6,530 nucleotides of DNA from an uncultured Selenomonadales bacterium (lineage in GTDB: Bacteria > Bacillota > Negativicutes > Selenomonadales > Selenomonadaceae). The notes under the pieces were generated by a model, which ran no database searches, was not told the DNA's origin, and was given only the letters and a program-made list of their open reading frames with translations. Each line of letters begins with the position of its first letter. The first letter of the stretch is position 1. The translations under genes and the position numbers were made by a program. The DNA is taken from contig CAMNPA010000072.1 of the NCBI GenBank assembly GCA_946547205.1, positions 1 to 6,530 on the forward strand. The letters run 5' to 3'. This document shows positions 1 through 5,993 of this stretch, piece by piece.

Positions 1-125
1 GCGTCGCGATAATCGTATTCGAGACCGAGCTTGAACTTTTCGTCGACTTTCTGCAGAACTTTGACGGCGGACGCTGTAATTTCCTGCCCGATACCGTCGC
101 CGGGTATGACGATAATTTTTTTCAT
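1..125 (-). CDS. Isocitrate/isopropylmalate dehydrogenase family protein, N-terminal fragment
   Basis: Only the first 41 residues (plus two bases of codon 42, an Ala) are inside the window; the rest lies beyond the left edge. The protein opens with MKKIIVIPGDGIGQEIT, the N-terminal signature of NAD(P)-dependent beta-decarboxylating dehydrogenases: the IPGDGIG turn, then the E-I/V helix. This family includes 3-isopropylmalate, isocitrate, homoisocitrate and tartrate dehydrogenases. The residues that separate these substrates lie further in, so the substrate cannot be assigned. The ATG is chosen because the signature begins at once and an AGGAAAG ribosome binding site sits 8 bases upstream. The start is 5 bases after the PFOR stop, so the two genes are very likely cotranscribed. 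By inference, a role in 2-oxoglutarate/glutamate or leucine synthesis would fit a PFOR partner gene. The family call is firm; the exact enzyme is open. Confidence 0.85.
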   Translation of the reverse strand, partial: MKKIIVIPGDGIGQEITASAVKVLQKVDEKFKLGLEYDYRD

Positions 126-130
126 GCCAA

Positions 131-3100
131 TCACTTTCCTGCCAAAATTTTGTAGCCGTTGATTCTGTCTTCGGCGTCACGTTGAGTCTTTTCAAACAGA
201 GCCTGCGCGGCGTCCGGGAAATTGCGCTTAAGAGACGAGTAACGCACTTCGCCCATCAAAAATTCCTGGAACTTGCTGAAGTCCGGCTCCTTGCTGTCGA
301 GCGTGAACGGATTTTTATTCGTGCCGACGAGCTGCGGATTGTAACGCCAATTTGCCCAATAACCGCACTGAACGGCGAGCTTGCCTTCCAACTGACTTGA
401 GCCCATGCCTTTTCTTATGCCGTGATTGATACAGGGCGAGTAAGCGACAATCAGCGACGGTCCGGGATAAGCTTCGGCTTCGGTTATCGCCTTGAGCAAT
501 TGATTTTGGTCTGCGCCCATAGAAACTTGCGCAACGTAAACATAACCGTAGCTCATCGCCATCTTGCCGAGATCTTTTTTCTTGGTCTTTTTGCCGGTCG
601 CCGCGAATTGAGCAATTGCCGCCGCAGGAGTCGCCTTCGACGCCTGTCCGCCGGTGTTGGAATAAACTTCCGTATCGAAAACAAAAACGTTGATGTCTTC
701 GCCGCTTGCCAAAACGTGATCAAGTCCGCCATAGCCGATGTCGTAAGCCCAACCGTCGCCGCCGAGAATCCATTGCGAACGTTTAACAAAGAAGTCGCGG
801 TTGTTGTAAATTTTATTGAGCAGAGCGTTATCGCCGCGTTGAGTTTCAAGCAACGCCGTCAATTTGTCTGCACGTTCACGAGTGTTTTCGCTCACGTCGC
901 GATTGTCTTTCCAATCGGTCAATGCGGCTTTGAGTTCGTCGCTGATGTCGAGTTCGAGAGCTTTTTCAACGTCTGCGGCAAGAGTTTCGCGAATCGCTTT
1001 GACGCCGAGGAACATTCCTAAGCCGTATTCCGCATTGTCCTCAAAGAGCGAGTTGCCCCAAGCCGGGCCGTGACCTTTGAAATTTTTCGTGTAAGGCATC
1101 GCCGGAGCACTTGCGCCCCAAATCGATGAACAGCCCGTAGCATTGGCAATCATCATGCGGTCGCCGAAAAGTTGAGTCAAAAGTTTTGCGTAAGGAGTTT
1201 CGCCGCAGCCCGCGCAGGCTCCGCTGAATTCAAACAAAGGTTGTTCAAATTGACTGCCGATAACGGTCGTCTTCTTAGTCGGATTATTTTTCGGCGCGAG
1301 CTTAATTCCGTAGTCGAAAACTTTTTGCCGAGCCTTAGCCGCGTCGTCAAACCTTGACATTGTCAAAGCCTGCTTCGGACAAACTTGAGCGCAGTTGCCG
1401 CAGCCGAGACAATCATAAGTTGAAACGGCAATCGTTAAATCATACGCGCCGCGAGAAATTTTTGACGGAATGGACTCGAAACCTTCGGGAGCGTTCTGAC
1501 GTTCTTCAGCCGTCGTGAGAATCGGACGAATCGCCGCGTGCGGACACACGAACGAACATTGATTGCAGCCGATGCATTTGGATTTGTCCCACGCAGGAAC
1601 TTTAATTGCAGTGCCGCGTTTCTCATAAGCAGTGCCGCCGACAGGGAAAGTTCCGTCCGCGAGCCCGACAAATTTGCTGACCGCGAGTTCGTCGCCTTCT
1701 TGACGGTTCATGACGTTTTGAACTTCGCTGATGAATTCGGGCGGATTGACCTGCTGCGATTTCTGATTCATGCTGGTATCGTCAACGTCCCAAGTGCTGA
1801 TGTCGACTTTGTGCAACGCCGCAATGCCTTGATCAATCGCGCCGCAGTTCATGTCGACGATGTTTTGACCTTTCGAGCCGTAAGATTTTTCCACGGCGTC
1901 CTTGAGATATTTTACAGCCTCATCAATCGGAATGATGTTCGCGAGCTTGAAGAAAGCGGCTTGCATGACCATATTAAAGCGTCCGCCTAAACCTAAATCG
2001 CCCGCAATCTTGACGGCGTTGACGGTATAAACTTGAATGTCGTTGTCGACGATGTAACGTTTCATTGACGGCTTGAGCTTGTGACCAAGTTTTTCGTCGC
2101 TCCAGTCGGTGTTCAAAAGGAAAGTGCCGCCGCGTTTCATGCCCGCGATTAAATTGTAATGGTGCACGTAACTTTTCTGCGAACAGCTCACGAAGTCGGG
2201 CTTTGTTATCAGATAAGGAGACGTTATGGGCTTTTCGCCGAAACGCAAATGGCTCATCGTGATGCCGCCGGATTTTTTCGAGTCGTAAGCAAAATAAGCC
2301 TGCGCGTAGAGATTCGTATTGTCGCCGATAATTTTAATGGCAGATTTATTCGCGCCGACGGTGCCGTCCGAGCCGAGTCCCCAAAACTTGCAAGCAGTCG
2401 TTCCTTCGGGCGTCAAGTCAACGTCAAGATGATTCGTTTCAAGTGATTTATTGGAAACGTCGTCATTAATGCCGATTGTGAAACCGTTAAGCGGAGAATC
2501 TTTCTTCAACTCTTCAAAGACCGCCAAAAGTTGATCGGGCGTTGTATCTTTGCCGCCGAGTCCGTAACGTCCGCCGACGATGACAGGTTTGATGTCCGCG
2601 TCGTAAAGAGCAGACTTCACGTCAAGATAAAGCGGTTCGCCGGGCGCGCCGGATTCTTTTGTGCGGTCGAGGACTGCAATTTTCTTGACGGTCTTGGGAA
2701 TTGCGTTGAGGAAATGCTTGACGCTGAACGGACGATATAAATGCACGCTGACGACGCCGACTTTCTCGCCGCGCTCATTGAGATAAGCAGCAGCCTCGTT
2801 AGCCGTTTGACAGCCGGAGCCGATTGCGATAATGACACGTTCGGCATCGGGCGCACCGAAATAATCGAACAGGTGATGAACGCGTCCCGTGACTTTAGCC
2901 ACATCAGCCATAATCTCTTCGACGAGGTCGGGCAAGTTGTCATAGTTGTTGTTGACGGTCTCGCGAATTTGGAAGTAGACGTCGGGATTTGTCGCAGTGC
3001 CGCGCATGACGGGATGGTCGGGATTCAAAGCGTTGCGACGGAAATTGTTCACTGCGTCGAAGTCCAAAAGCTTTTCAAGGTCAGCGTAGTCAATCAGCTC

Positions 3101-3649
3101 AATCTTTTGTATCTCGTGCGACGTGCGGAAGCCGTCAAAGAAATTTATAAACGGAATGCGTCCTTTAATCGCCGCCAAATGTGCAACCGCCGACAAGTCC
3201 ATAACTTCTTGCACGCTTGATTCTGCGAACATTGCGCAACCTGTCTGCCGCGCCGCCATAACGTCTTGATGATCGCCGAAGATTGAAAGCGTCGACGTTG
3301 CCAGTGCTCTTGCCGACACGTGGAAGACGCCGGGAAGTTGTTCGCCCGCGATTTTGTACAGATTTGGAATCATCAGCAAGAATCCTTGCGATGCCGTGTA
3401 AGTTGTCGTTAATGCGCCCGCTTGAAGTGAGCCGTGAACTGTGCCTGCCGCGCCGCCTTCCGATTGCAACTCGACCAAACGAACTTTTTGCCCGAAAATA
3501 TTTTTGACGCCGCGAGCCGCCATAACGTCGACATCTTCAGCCATAGGCGAGGACGGAGTGATAGGATAAATCGCCGCGACATCAGTAAACGCATAAGAGA
3601 TATACGCCGCTGCTTGGTTGCCGTCCATCGTCTTCATTTTTTTGCCCAT
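131..3649 (-). CDS. nifJ: Pyruvate:ferredoxin (flavodoxin) oxidoreductase, single-chain PFOR
   Basis: Cytoplasmic enzyme that oxidatively decarboxylates pyruvate with CoA to acetyl-CoA and CO2, passing electrons to ferredoxin or flavodoxin. The 1172 residues match the usual single-chain length without the C-terminal extension of Desulfovibrio africanus PFOR. In order: pyruvate/TPP domain I with YPITPSSP (28-35, Thr31), Glu64 in LQSEGGAAG, TASQG (85-89) and Arg114; CoA-binding domain III around 306-400; a ferredoxin-like domain with CxxCxxCxxxCP at 692-703 and 747-758; proximal cluster ligands Cys812, Cys815, Cys840 and Cys1073; the TPP site GDGWAYDIGYGGLDHVL (964-980); and SNTGGQASKATP (997-1008, Asn998). 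Thr31, Glu64, Arg114, Cys812, Cys815 and Cys840 fall at the D. africanus numbering. The start MGKKMKTMDG is the usual family N-terminus. The frame stays open 129 codons further upstream, but that stretch crosses both promoters and is not PFOR-like. AGAGGAG lies 14 bases upstream, rather far; MKTMDG at 3637 is the alternative start. No residue appears lost. Confidence 0.97.
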   Translation of the reverse strand: MGKKMKTMDGNQAAAYISYAFTDVAAIYPITPSSPMAEDVDVMAARGVKNIFGQKVRLVELQSEGGAAGTVHGSLQAGALTTTYTASQGFLLMIPNLYKIAGEQLPGVFHVSARALATSTLSIFGDHQDVMAARQTGCAMFAESSVQEVMDLSAVAHLAAIKGRIPFINFFDGFRTSHEIQKIELIDYADLEKLLDFDAVNNFRRNALNPDHPVMRGTATNPDVYFQIRETVNNNYDNLPDLVEEIMADVAKVTGRVHHLFDYFGAPDAERVIIAIGSGCQTANEAAAYLNERGEKVGVVSVHLYRPFSVKHFLNAIPKTVKKIAVLDRTKESGAPGEPLYLDVKSALYDADIKPVIVGGRYGLGGKDTTPDQLLAVFEELKKDSPLNGFTIGINDDVSNKSLETNHLDVDLTPEGTTACKFWGLGSDGTVGANKSAIKIIGDNTNLYAQAYFAYDSKKSGGITMSHLRFGEKPITSPYLITKPDFVSCSQKSYVHHYNLIAGMKRGGTFLLNTDWSDEKLGHKLKPSMKRYIVDNDIQVYTVNAVKIAGDLGLGGRFNMVMQAAFFKLANIIPIDEAVKYLKDAVEKSYGSKGQNIVDMNCGAIDQGIAALHKVDISTWDVDDTSMNQKSQQVNPPEFISEVQNVMNRQEGDELAVSKFVGLADGTFPVGGTAYEKRGTAIKVPAWDKSKCIGCNQCSFVCPHAAIRPILTTAEERQNAPEGFESIPSKISRGAYDLTIAVSTYDCLGCGNCAQVCPKQALTMSRFDDAAKARQKVFDYGIKLAPKNNPTKKTTVIGSQFEQPLFEFSGACAGCGETPYAKLLTQLFGDRMMIANATGCSSIWGASAPAMPYTKNFKGHGPAWGNSLFEDNAEYGLGMFLGVKAIRETLAADVEKALELDISDELKAALTDWKDNRDVSENTRERADKLTALLETQRGDNALLNKIYNNRDFFVKRSQWILGGDGWAYDIGYGGLDHVLASGEDINVFVFDTEVYSNTGGQASKATPAAAIAQFAATGKKTKKKDLGKMAMSYGYVYVAQVSMGADQNQLLKAITEAEAYPGPSLIVAYSPCINHGIRKGMGSSQLEGKLAVQCGYWANWRYNPQLVGTNKNPFTLDSKEPDFSKFQEFLMGEVRYSSLKRNFPDAAQALFEKTQRDAEDRINGYKILAGK
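134..140 (-). promoter_or_regulatory. Ribosome binding site of the dehydrogenase gene, inside the PFOR 3' end
   Basis: AGGAAAG on the minus strand lies within the last sense codons of PFOR (Ala-Gly-Lys-stop), 8 bases before the dehydrogenase ATG at 125. The site is thus translated by ribosomes finishing PFOR, an arrangement typical of translational coupling. Coupling itself is inferred. Confidence 0.6.
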
Positions 3650-3697
3650 AAACTCTCGAAGGTCTCCTCTCAGATTTGCAAAATAATTTTTCGGGCG

Positions 3698-3726
3698 ATT
3701 ATAGCACGCAGCTATAAAAAAGTAAA
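3698..3726 (-). promoter_or_regulatory. Predicted sigma70-type promoter for PFOR
   Basis: On the minus strand TTTACT (3726-3721) is followed after exactly 17 bases by a perfect TATAAT (3703-3698). Transcription would start near 3691, giving a leader of roughly 40 bases that contains AGAGGAG (3670-3664). Consensus -10, optimal spacing and position make this the likely promoter for the PFOR-dehydrogenase unit. Confidence 0.75.
3699..3717. promoter_or_regulatory. 7-bp inverted repeat overlapping the PFOR -10 box (candidate operator)
   Basis: TTATAGC-ACGCA-GCTATAA is a perfect 7-bp inverted repeat with a 5-base centre. It covers five of the six -10 positions (3699-3703) and most of the promoter spacer, a position where a bound dimer would block RNA polymerase. 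It has no T-tract and lies upstream of the transcript, so it is not a terminator. It does not match the Rex (TTGTGAA-N4-TTCACAA type) or CRP/FNR layouts. The regulator is unknown; part of the symmetry could be chance, because the TATAAT itself contributes one side. Confidence 0.4.
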
Positions 3727-3752
3727 CCGCGCCGCATAGCGTTAGAATTTTC

Positions 3753-3781
3753 TTGCAACCACCCGACGCGAAGTTTATAAT
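3753..3781 (+). promoter_or_regulatory. Predicted sigma70-type promoter for the DUF262 gene
   Basis: TTGCAA (3753-3758), a 17-base spacer and a perfect TATAAT (3776-3781). The start site would be near 3788, leaving a short leader of about 20 bases that contains GGAG at 3795-3798. Its -35 box lies 26 bases from the -35 box of the leftward PFOR promoter, so the two are divergent and back to back. Confidence 0.75.
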
Positions 3782-3808
3782 AGTGAAAAATTTTGGAGAT
3801 GATGTCGA

Positions 3809-5089
3809 ATGAAAGCAGAAGAAAAAACTTTTCCCGAATTCATCGCCGGCGATATTACAATGCTCATTCCCGTCTATCAACGAAACTATAATTGGAAGCG
3901 AGCTCATTGCGAACGTTTGTTTAACGACATAAAACACATTGACGAAACAAATCAGCCGCATTTCATCGGAACGTTTGTTTATAAGAAAGAAAGCGACGGC
4001 GACATTTTCAAGAGCTACGTAATCATCGACGGGCAACAGCGAATCACCAGCATTATCTTATTCGCACGCGCGCTCTATGAATCTGTCGACGACGGCTTGA
4101 AGAGCGATATCAATTCAAAATTTTTGCGTCACACTTCGAGCGGCGAGATGAAAAATAAATTTCGTTTGCGCCCGACGGAATTTGACCGCTCAACTTTTGA
4201 AAAGCTCATGAGCTGTGACTTCGACGAAAATAATTTCACTGCCGACGAAAAAAATACCGCCATGTATAAAAATTACAAGTTCTTCCGCGAAAAAATTGCC
4301 GAGTCTGGCATTAAGCCGCAGGAATTTTTCAACGCCATTCACAAGCTCAACATTGTCAGCATAAGTCTTGACGGAGAAAAGCCGCAAGAAATTTTCGAGT
4401 CGCTCAATTCCACGGGACTAAGTTTGACGCAGGCGGACTTGATACGAAATTTTCTGCTCATGGGTCTGGAATACACTCAACAAGAAAATCTTTACAAGAC
4501 CTATTGGCTGCAGATGGAAAATCTTTTGCACACTTCGGAAAAAGTAAGAGACTTCATCATTCAGTATATGATTTCCAAGCGAAAATCTAATTCCGTGCAG
4601 GACAACAAATCATTAACTCAAGCGAATCTGTACGATGAATTCAAGCTGTACTTTGACAAAAATTATCGCAGCCTCGGTCAAAACGTGGAAGATCTTCTGC
4701 GCGATATGCTCCGTTATGCAAATTTTTTCCGCCGTTGCACATTCAATGACGCGATTAATTTCGACAATCTGCCCGCGCTTGACAAAAAATTTTATGAGCT
4801 GACCTTTCTGTTAAAAGCAACGAACGCTCCGATTATTTTGATGTATCTGCTCGACCGCCACGAGAAAAAGCTTTTGGACGAGGCGACGTTTATAAAATTC
4901 GTCGACGCACTCATCTCGCTCACATTCCGCGCCAAAGTTTGTAAACGCACCGGCATTGATCAACAGACAGCAGGAAATATTCTTTCGCGACTCGGAAACT
5001 CTTTGGATGAAAATTCTTTTTGGCGGGCGATAACGGGCGGCAAAGGAAGCTACACTTTCCCAACAACGAAGATTTTCAAACGGCTTTGA
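3809..5089 (+). CDS. GmrSD-type restriction protein, N-terminal DUF262 part (frame broken before DUF1524)
   Basis: DUF262 is the NTP-binding/hydrolysing half (GmrS-like) of type IV modification-dependent restriction enzymes; SspE and BrxU have the same architecture. Hallmarks seen: IPVYQRNYNW (20-29), HFIGTFVY (51-58), the DGQQR motif in IDGQQRIT (73-80), and FESLNSTGLSLTQADLIRN (196-214). A mostly helical region follows to about 405, then FWRAITGGKGSYTFP (404-418), which normally leads into DUF1524. After Pro418 this frame gives eight unrelated residues and stops at 5087-5089, while the expected continuation NNEDFQTAL is in the -1 frame. The ATG at 3809 has GGAG 10 bases upstream and a consensus promoter. 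Two nearer ATGs (3799, 3802) are out of frame and too close to GGAG. The N-terminal domain looks intact; whether a DUF262-only protein works alone is unknown. In E. coli CT596 the halves GmrS and GmrD are separate genes, so a split form is not absurd. Confidence 0.88.
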   Translation: MKAEEKTFPEFIAGDITMLIPVYQRNYNWKRAHCERLFNDIKHIDETNQPHFIGTFVYKKESDGDIFKSYVIIDGQQRITSIILFARALYESVDDGLKSDINSKFLRHTSSGEMKNKFRLRPTEFDRSTFEKLMSCDFDENNFTADEKNTAMYKNYKFFREKIAESGIKPQEFFNAIHKLNIVSISLDGEKPQEIFESLNSTGLSLTQADLIRNFLLMGLEYTQQENLYKTYWLQMENLLHTSEKVRDFIIQYMISKRKSNSVQDNKSLTQANLYDEFKLYFDKNYRSLGQNVEDLLRDMLRYANFFRRCTFNDAINFDNLPALDKKFYELTFLLKATNAPIILMYLLDRHEKKLLDEATFIKFVDALISLTFRAKVCKRTGIDQQTAGNILSRLGNSLDENSFWRAITGGKGSYTFPTTKIFKRL

Positions 5090-5871
5090 CAAGCAACAAA
5101 TTGAACGAGAGCCTCAAAGATACTGCGCTGCTGAAATATTTCTTGTATACGCTGGAAAAAAATTCTCCGCAGAAGCTGCCCGACTATTCGGATGTCGTCG
5201 TCGAATGTGTCATGCCGACCAAATTAAATAACGCCTGGAAAAAGTATTTAACGGAACGAAATGATTTAAACAATGCCGAACAGTGGTCAGCCGCTTTGGG
5301 CAATTTGGTGCTCGTCGACAAAAAGGGAACGGAGACTTTCGACAAGAAGAAACTGCGCTATGTTAAATCGGATTTTTCTTACACGCAATCGGTCAGCGGC
5401 TATTCTTATTGGACGAGCAATCAAATTCAAGCGCGAACAAAAAAATTATCGACGGCGGCAATTAAAATCTGGATTCTGCCCGAAGAGTTCAACATTACAA
5501 TTCAAAACACGTCTAACCTTTATTATCTTGATTCGGACTTCAAAGCATTTAAGGGAACGGAGCCTACAACTCTTTCTATCGCCGGAATGGAAATGAAAAT
5601 GCCGTATTGGAATCATTTGTTGCGCGAGATTGTCCGACAACTTTACGCACTCGACGCCGACACCTTCCGCAAGGCAACGAAGATGGAAAACATTCGCAAA
5701 AGTCTGTTTACCGCCGAGCCGACGGATTTTAAGATTGACGACGATTTTTTCATGCAGACGGGCTTTGATACGGAAAACTGCTTGAAGATCGCCAAAGCTC
5801 TCGTGGAAAATTTTGATCGAATCGGCGAAACGAACTTCAAAGAAGACATTTGGTTTACCATCAAGCATTGA
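5020..5871 (+). CDS. GmrSD-type restriction protein, C-terminal DUF1524 (HNH-like) part, shifted frame
   Basis: This is the continuation of the DUF262 gene in the -1 frame; homologous residues start about 5059. Rejoined, the protein is about 687 residues. The open frame reaches back to a TTG at 5020, but its first 13 residues are only the shadow of the upstream frame, so that start is doubtful, though GGATGA lies about 10 bases before it. Numbering from 5020, residues 15-50 form the pre-DUF1524 helices, 62-66 is ECVMP where the family has EH(I/V)xP, 93-96 is LGNL, and WTSNQIQARTKKL (131-143) is the usual DUF1524 end. Cys63 (TGT, 5206-5208) thus replaces the expected catalytic His, and the Asn residues normally after LGNL are not evident (DKKGTETFDKKK). 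Nuclease activity is therefore doubtful. From about 170 to 283 there is an extra region (EPTTLSIAG, then PYWNHLLREIVRQLY) of the kind seen at the C-terminus of some DUF262 proteins; its role is unknown. Confidence 0.8.
   Translation: MAGDNGRQRKLHFPNNEDFQTALTSNKLNESLKDTALLKYFLYTLEKNSPQKLPDYSDVVVECVMPTKLNNAWKKYLTERNDLNNAEQWSAALGNLVLVDKKGTETFDKKKLRYVKSDFSYTQSVSGYSYWTSNQIQARTKKLSTAAIKIWILPEEFNITIQNTSNLYYLDSDFKAFKGTEPTTLSIAGMEMKMPYWNHLLREIVRQLYALDADTFRKATKMENIRKSLFTAEPTDFKIDDDFFMQTGFDTENCLKIAKALVENFDRIGETNFKEDIWFTIKH
5056..5062 (+). other. Frame-change site TTTCCCA: -1 slippery-type heptamer or lost C
   Basis: The upstream frame reads ACT TTC CCA ACA ACG and soon meets TGA (5087). The downstream frame reads TTT CCC AAC AAC GAA GAT and stays open for 269 more codons, carrying the DUF1524 part. 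TTTCCCA has the X-XXY-YYZ pattern in exactly the phase needed (T TTC CCA shifting to TTT CCC A). CCC in the second slot is not a usual bacterial slippery sequence. Losing one C from an ancestral CCCC gives the same result, as would a sequencing error in that run. A frame change somewhere in about 5053-5062 is nearly certain; its cause is open. Confidence 0.85.
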
Positions 5872-5884
5872 AATCTGCGCGGAC

Positions 5885-5920
5885 AAAAAATCTGCGTCAC
5901 GACGGCGCGGATTTTTTTTT
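5885..5920 (+). terminator. Intrinsic terminator after the DUF262/DUF1524 gene
   Basis: The arms 5885-5898 and 5904-5917 form a 14-bp stem with two T-G wobbles and the 5-base loop ACGAC, followed by T to 5920. The run of A on the 5' arm pairs with part of the T-tract. It starts 13 bases after the stop codon. A second copy of the 5' arm core, AAATCTGCGC at 5871-5880 (overlapping the last base of the stop), could also pair with 5905-5914, giving an alternative, longer-looped hairpin. Confidence 0.85.
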
Positions 5921-5943
5921 GAAAATAATTCTTTGCCGCAAGC

Positions 5944-5972
5944 TTGAAGATTTTCGCGTATGACAGTAAAAT
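5944..5972 (+). promoter_or_regulatory. Possible promoter for the NADAR gene
   Basis: TTGAAG (5944-5949), a 17-base spacer and TAAAAT (5967-5972). Matches are 4 of 6 and 5 of 6 to consensus. The predicted start, near 5979, falls at the edge of the ribosome binding site, so the leader would be only about 15 bases. The terminator just upstream means the gene needs its own promoter, which supports the call, but the boxes are imperfect. Confidence 0.45.
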
Positions 5973-5978
5973 TTTCGC

Positions 5979-5986
5979 AAAGGAGG
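5979..5986 (+). promoter_or_regulatory. Strong ribosome binding site of the NADAR gene
   Basis: AAAGGAGG with a 7-base spacer (TTTTAAC) to the ATG at 5994. It is near-perfect and the strongest such site in the window, and it fixes the start codon. Confidence 0.85.
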
Positions 5987-5993
5987 TTTTAAC

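Noticed and set aside
422..1021. Long plus-strand open frames opposite PFOR, this one of 199 codons
   Set aside because: They lie wholly antisense to a conserved gene, are rich in Arg/Ser/Phe as expected of mirrored codons, and show no family motifs.
3799..3804. Two ATG codons just before the DUF262 start
   Set aside because: They are out of frame, one to four bases from GGAG, and lead only to a short frame of about 30 codons.
3650..4036. The PFOR frame stays open 129 codons upstream of the chosen start
   Set aside because: The extension runs through both promoters and into the DUF262 coding region, and is low in PFOR likeness; the true family N-terminus begins at 3649 or 3637.
5020..5022. 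TTG as an independent start for a separate DUF1524 protein
   Set aside because: The first residues mirror the conserved GKGSYTF segment of the other frame and the GGATGA site is weak. Internal initiation is possible but is not supported over a frame change.
5081..5120. Complementary pieces GGCT/AGCC and TTTGA/TCAAA downstream of the heptamer that resemble a pseudoknot
   Set aside because: The two stems would be short with no connecting loops on two sides, which is sterically unlikely; not good enough to claim a frameshift stimulator.
42..5320. Many GTCGAC hexamers across the window
   Set aside because: Most fit common Val-Asp codon pairs (GTC GAC) and the palindrome reads on both strands; no regular spacing, so no repeat or site array is claimed.
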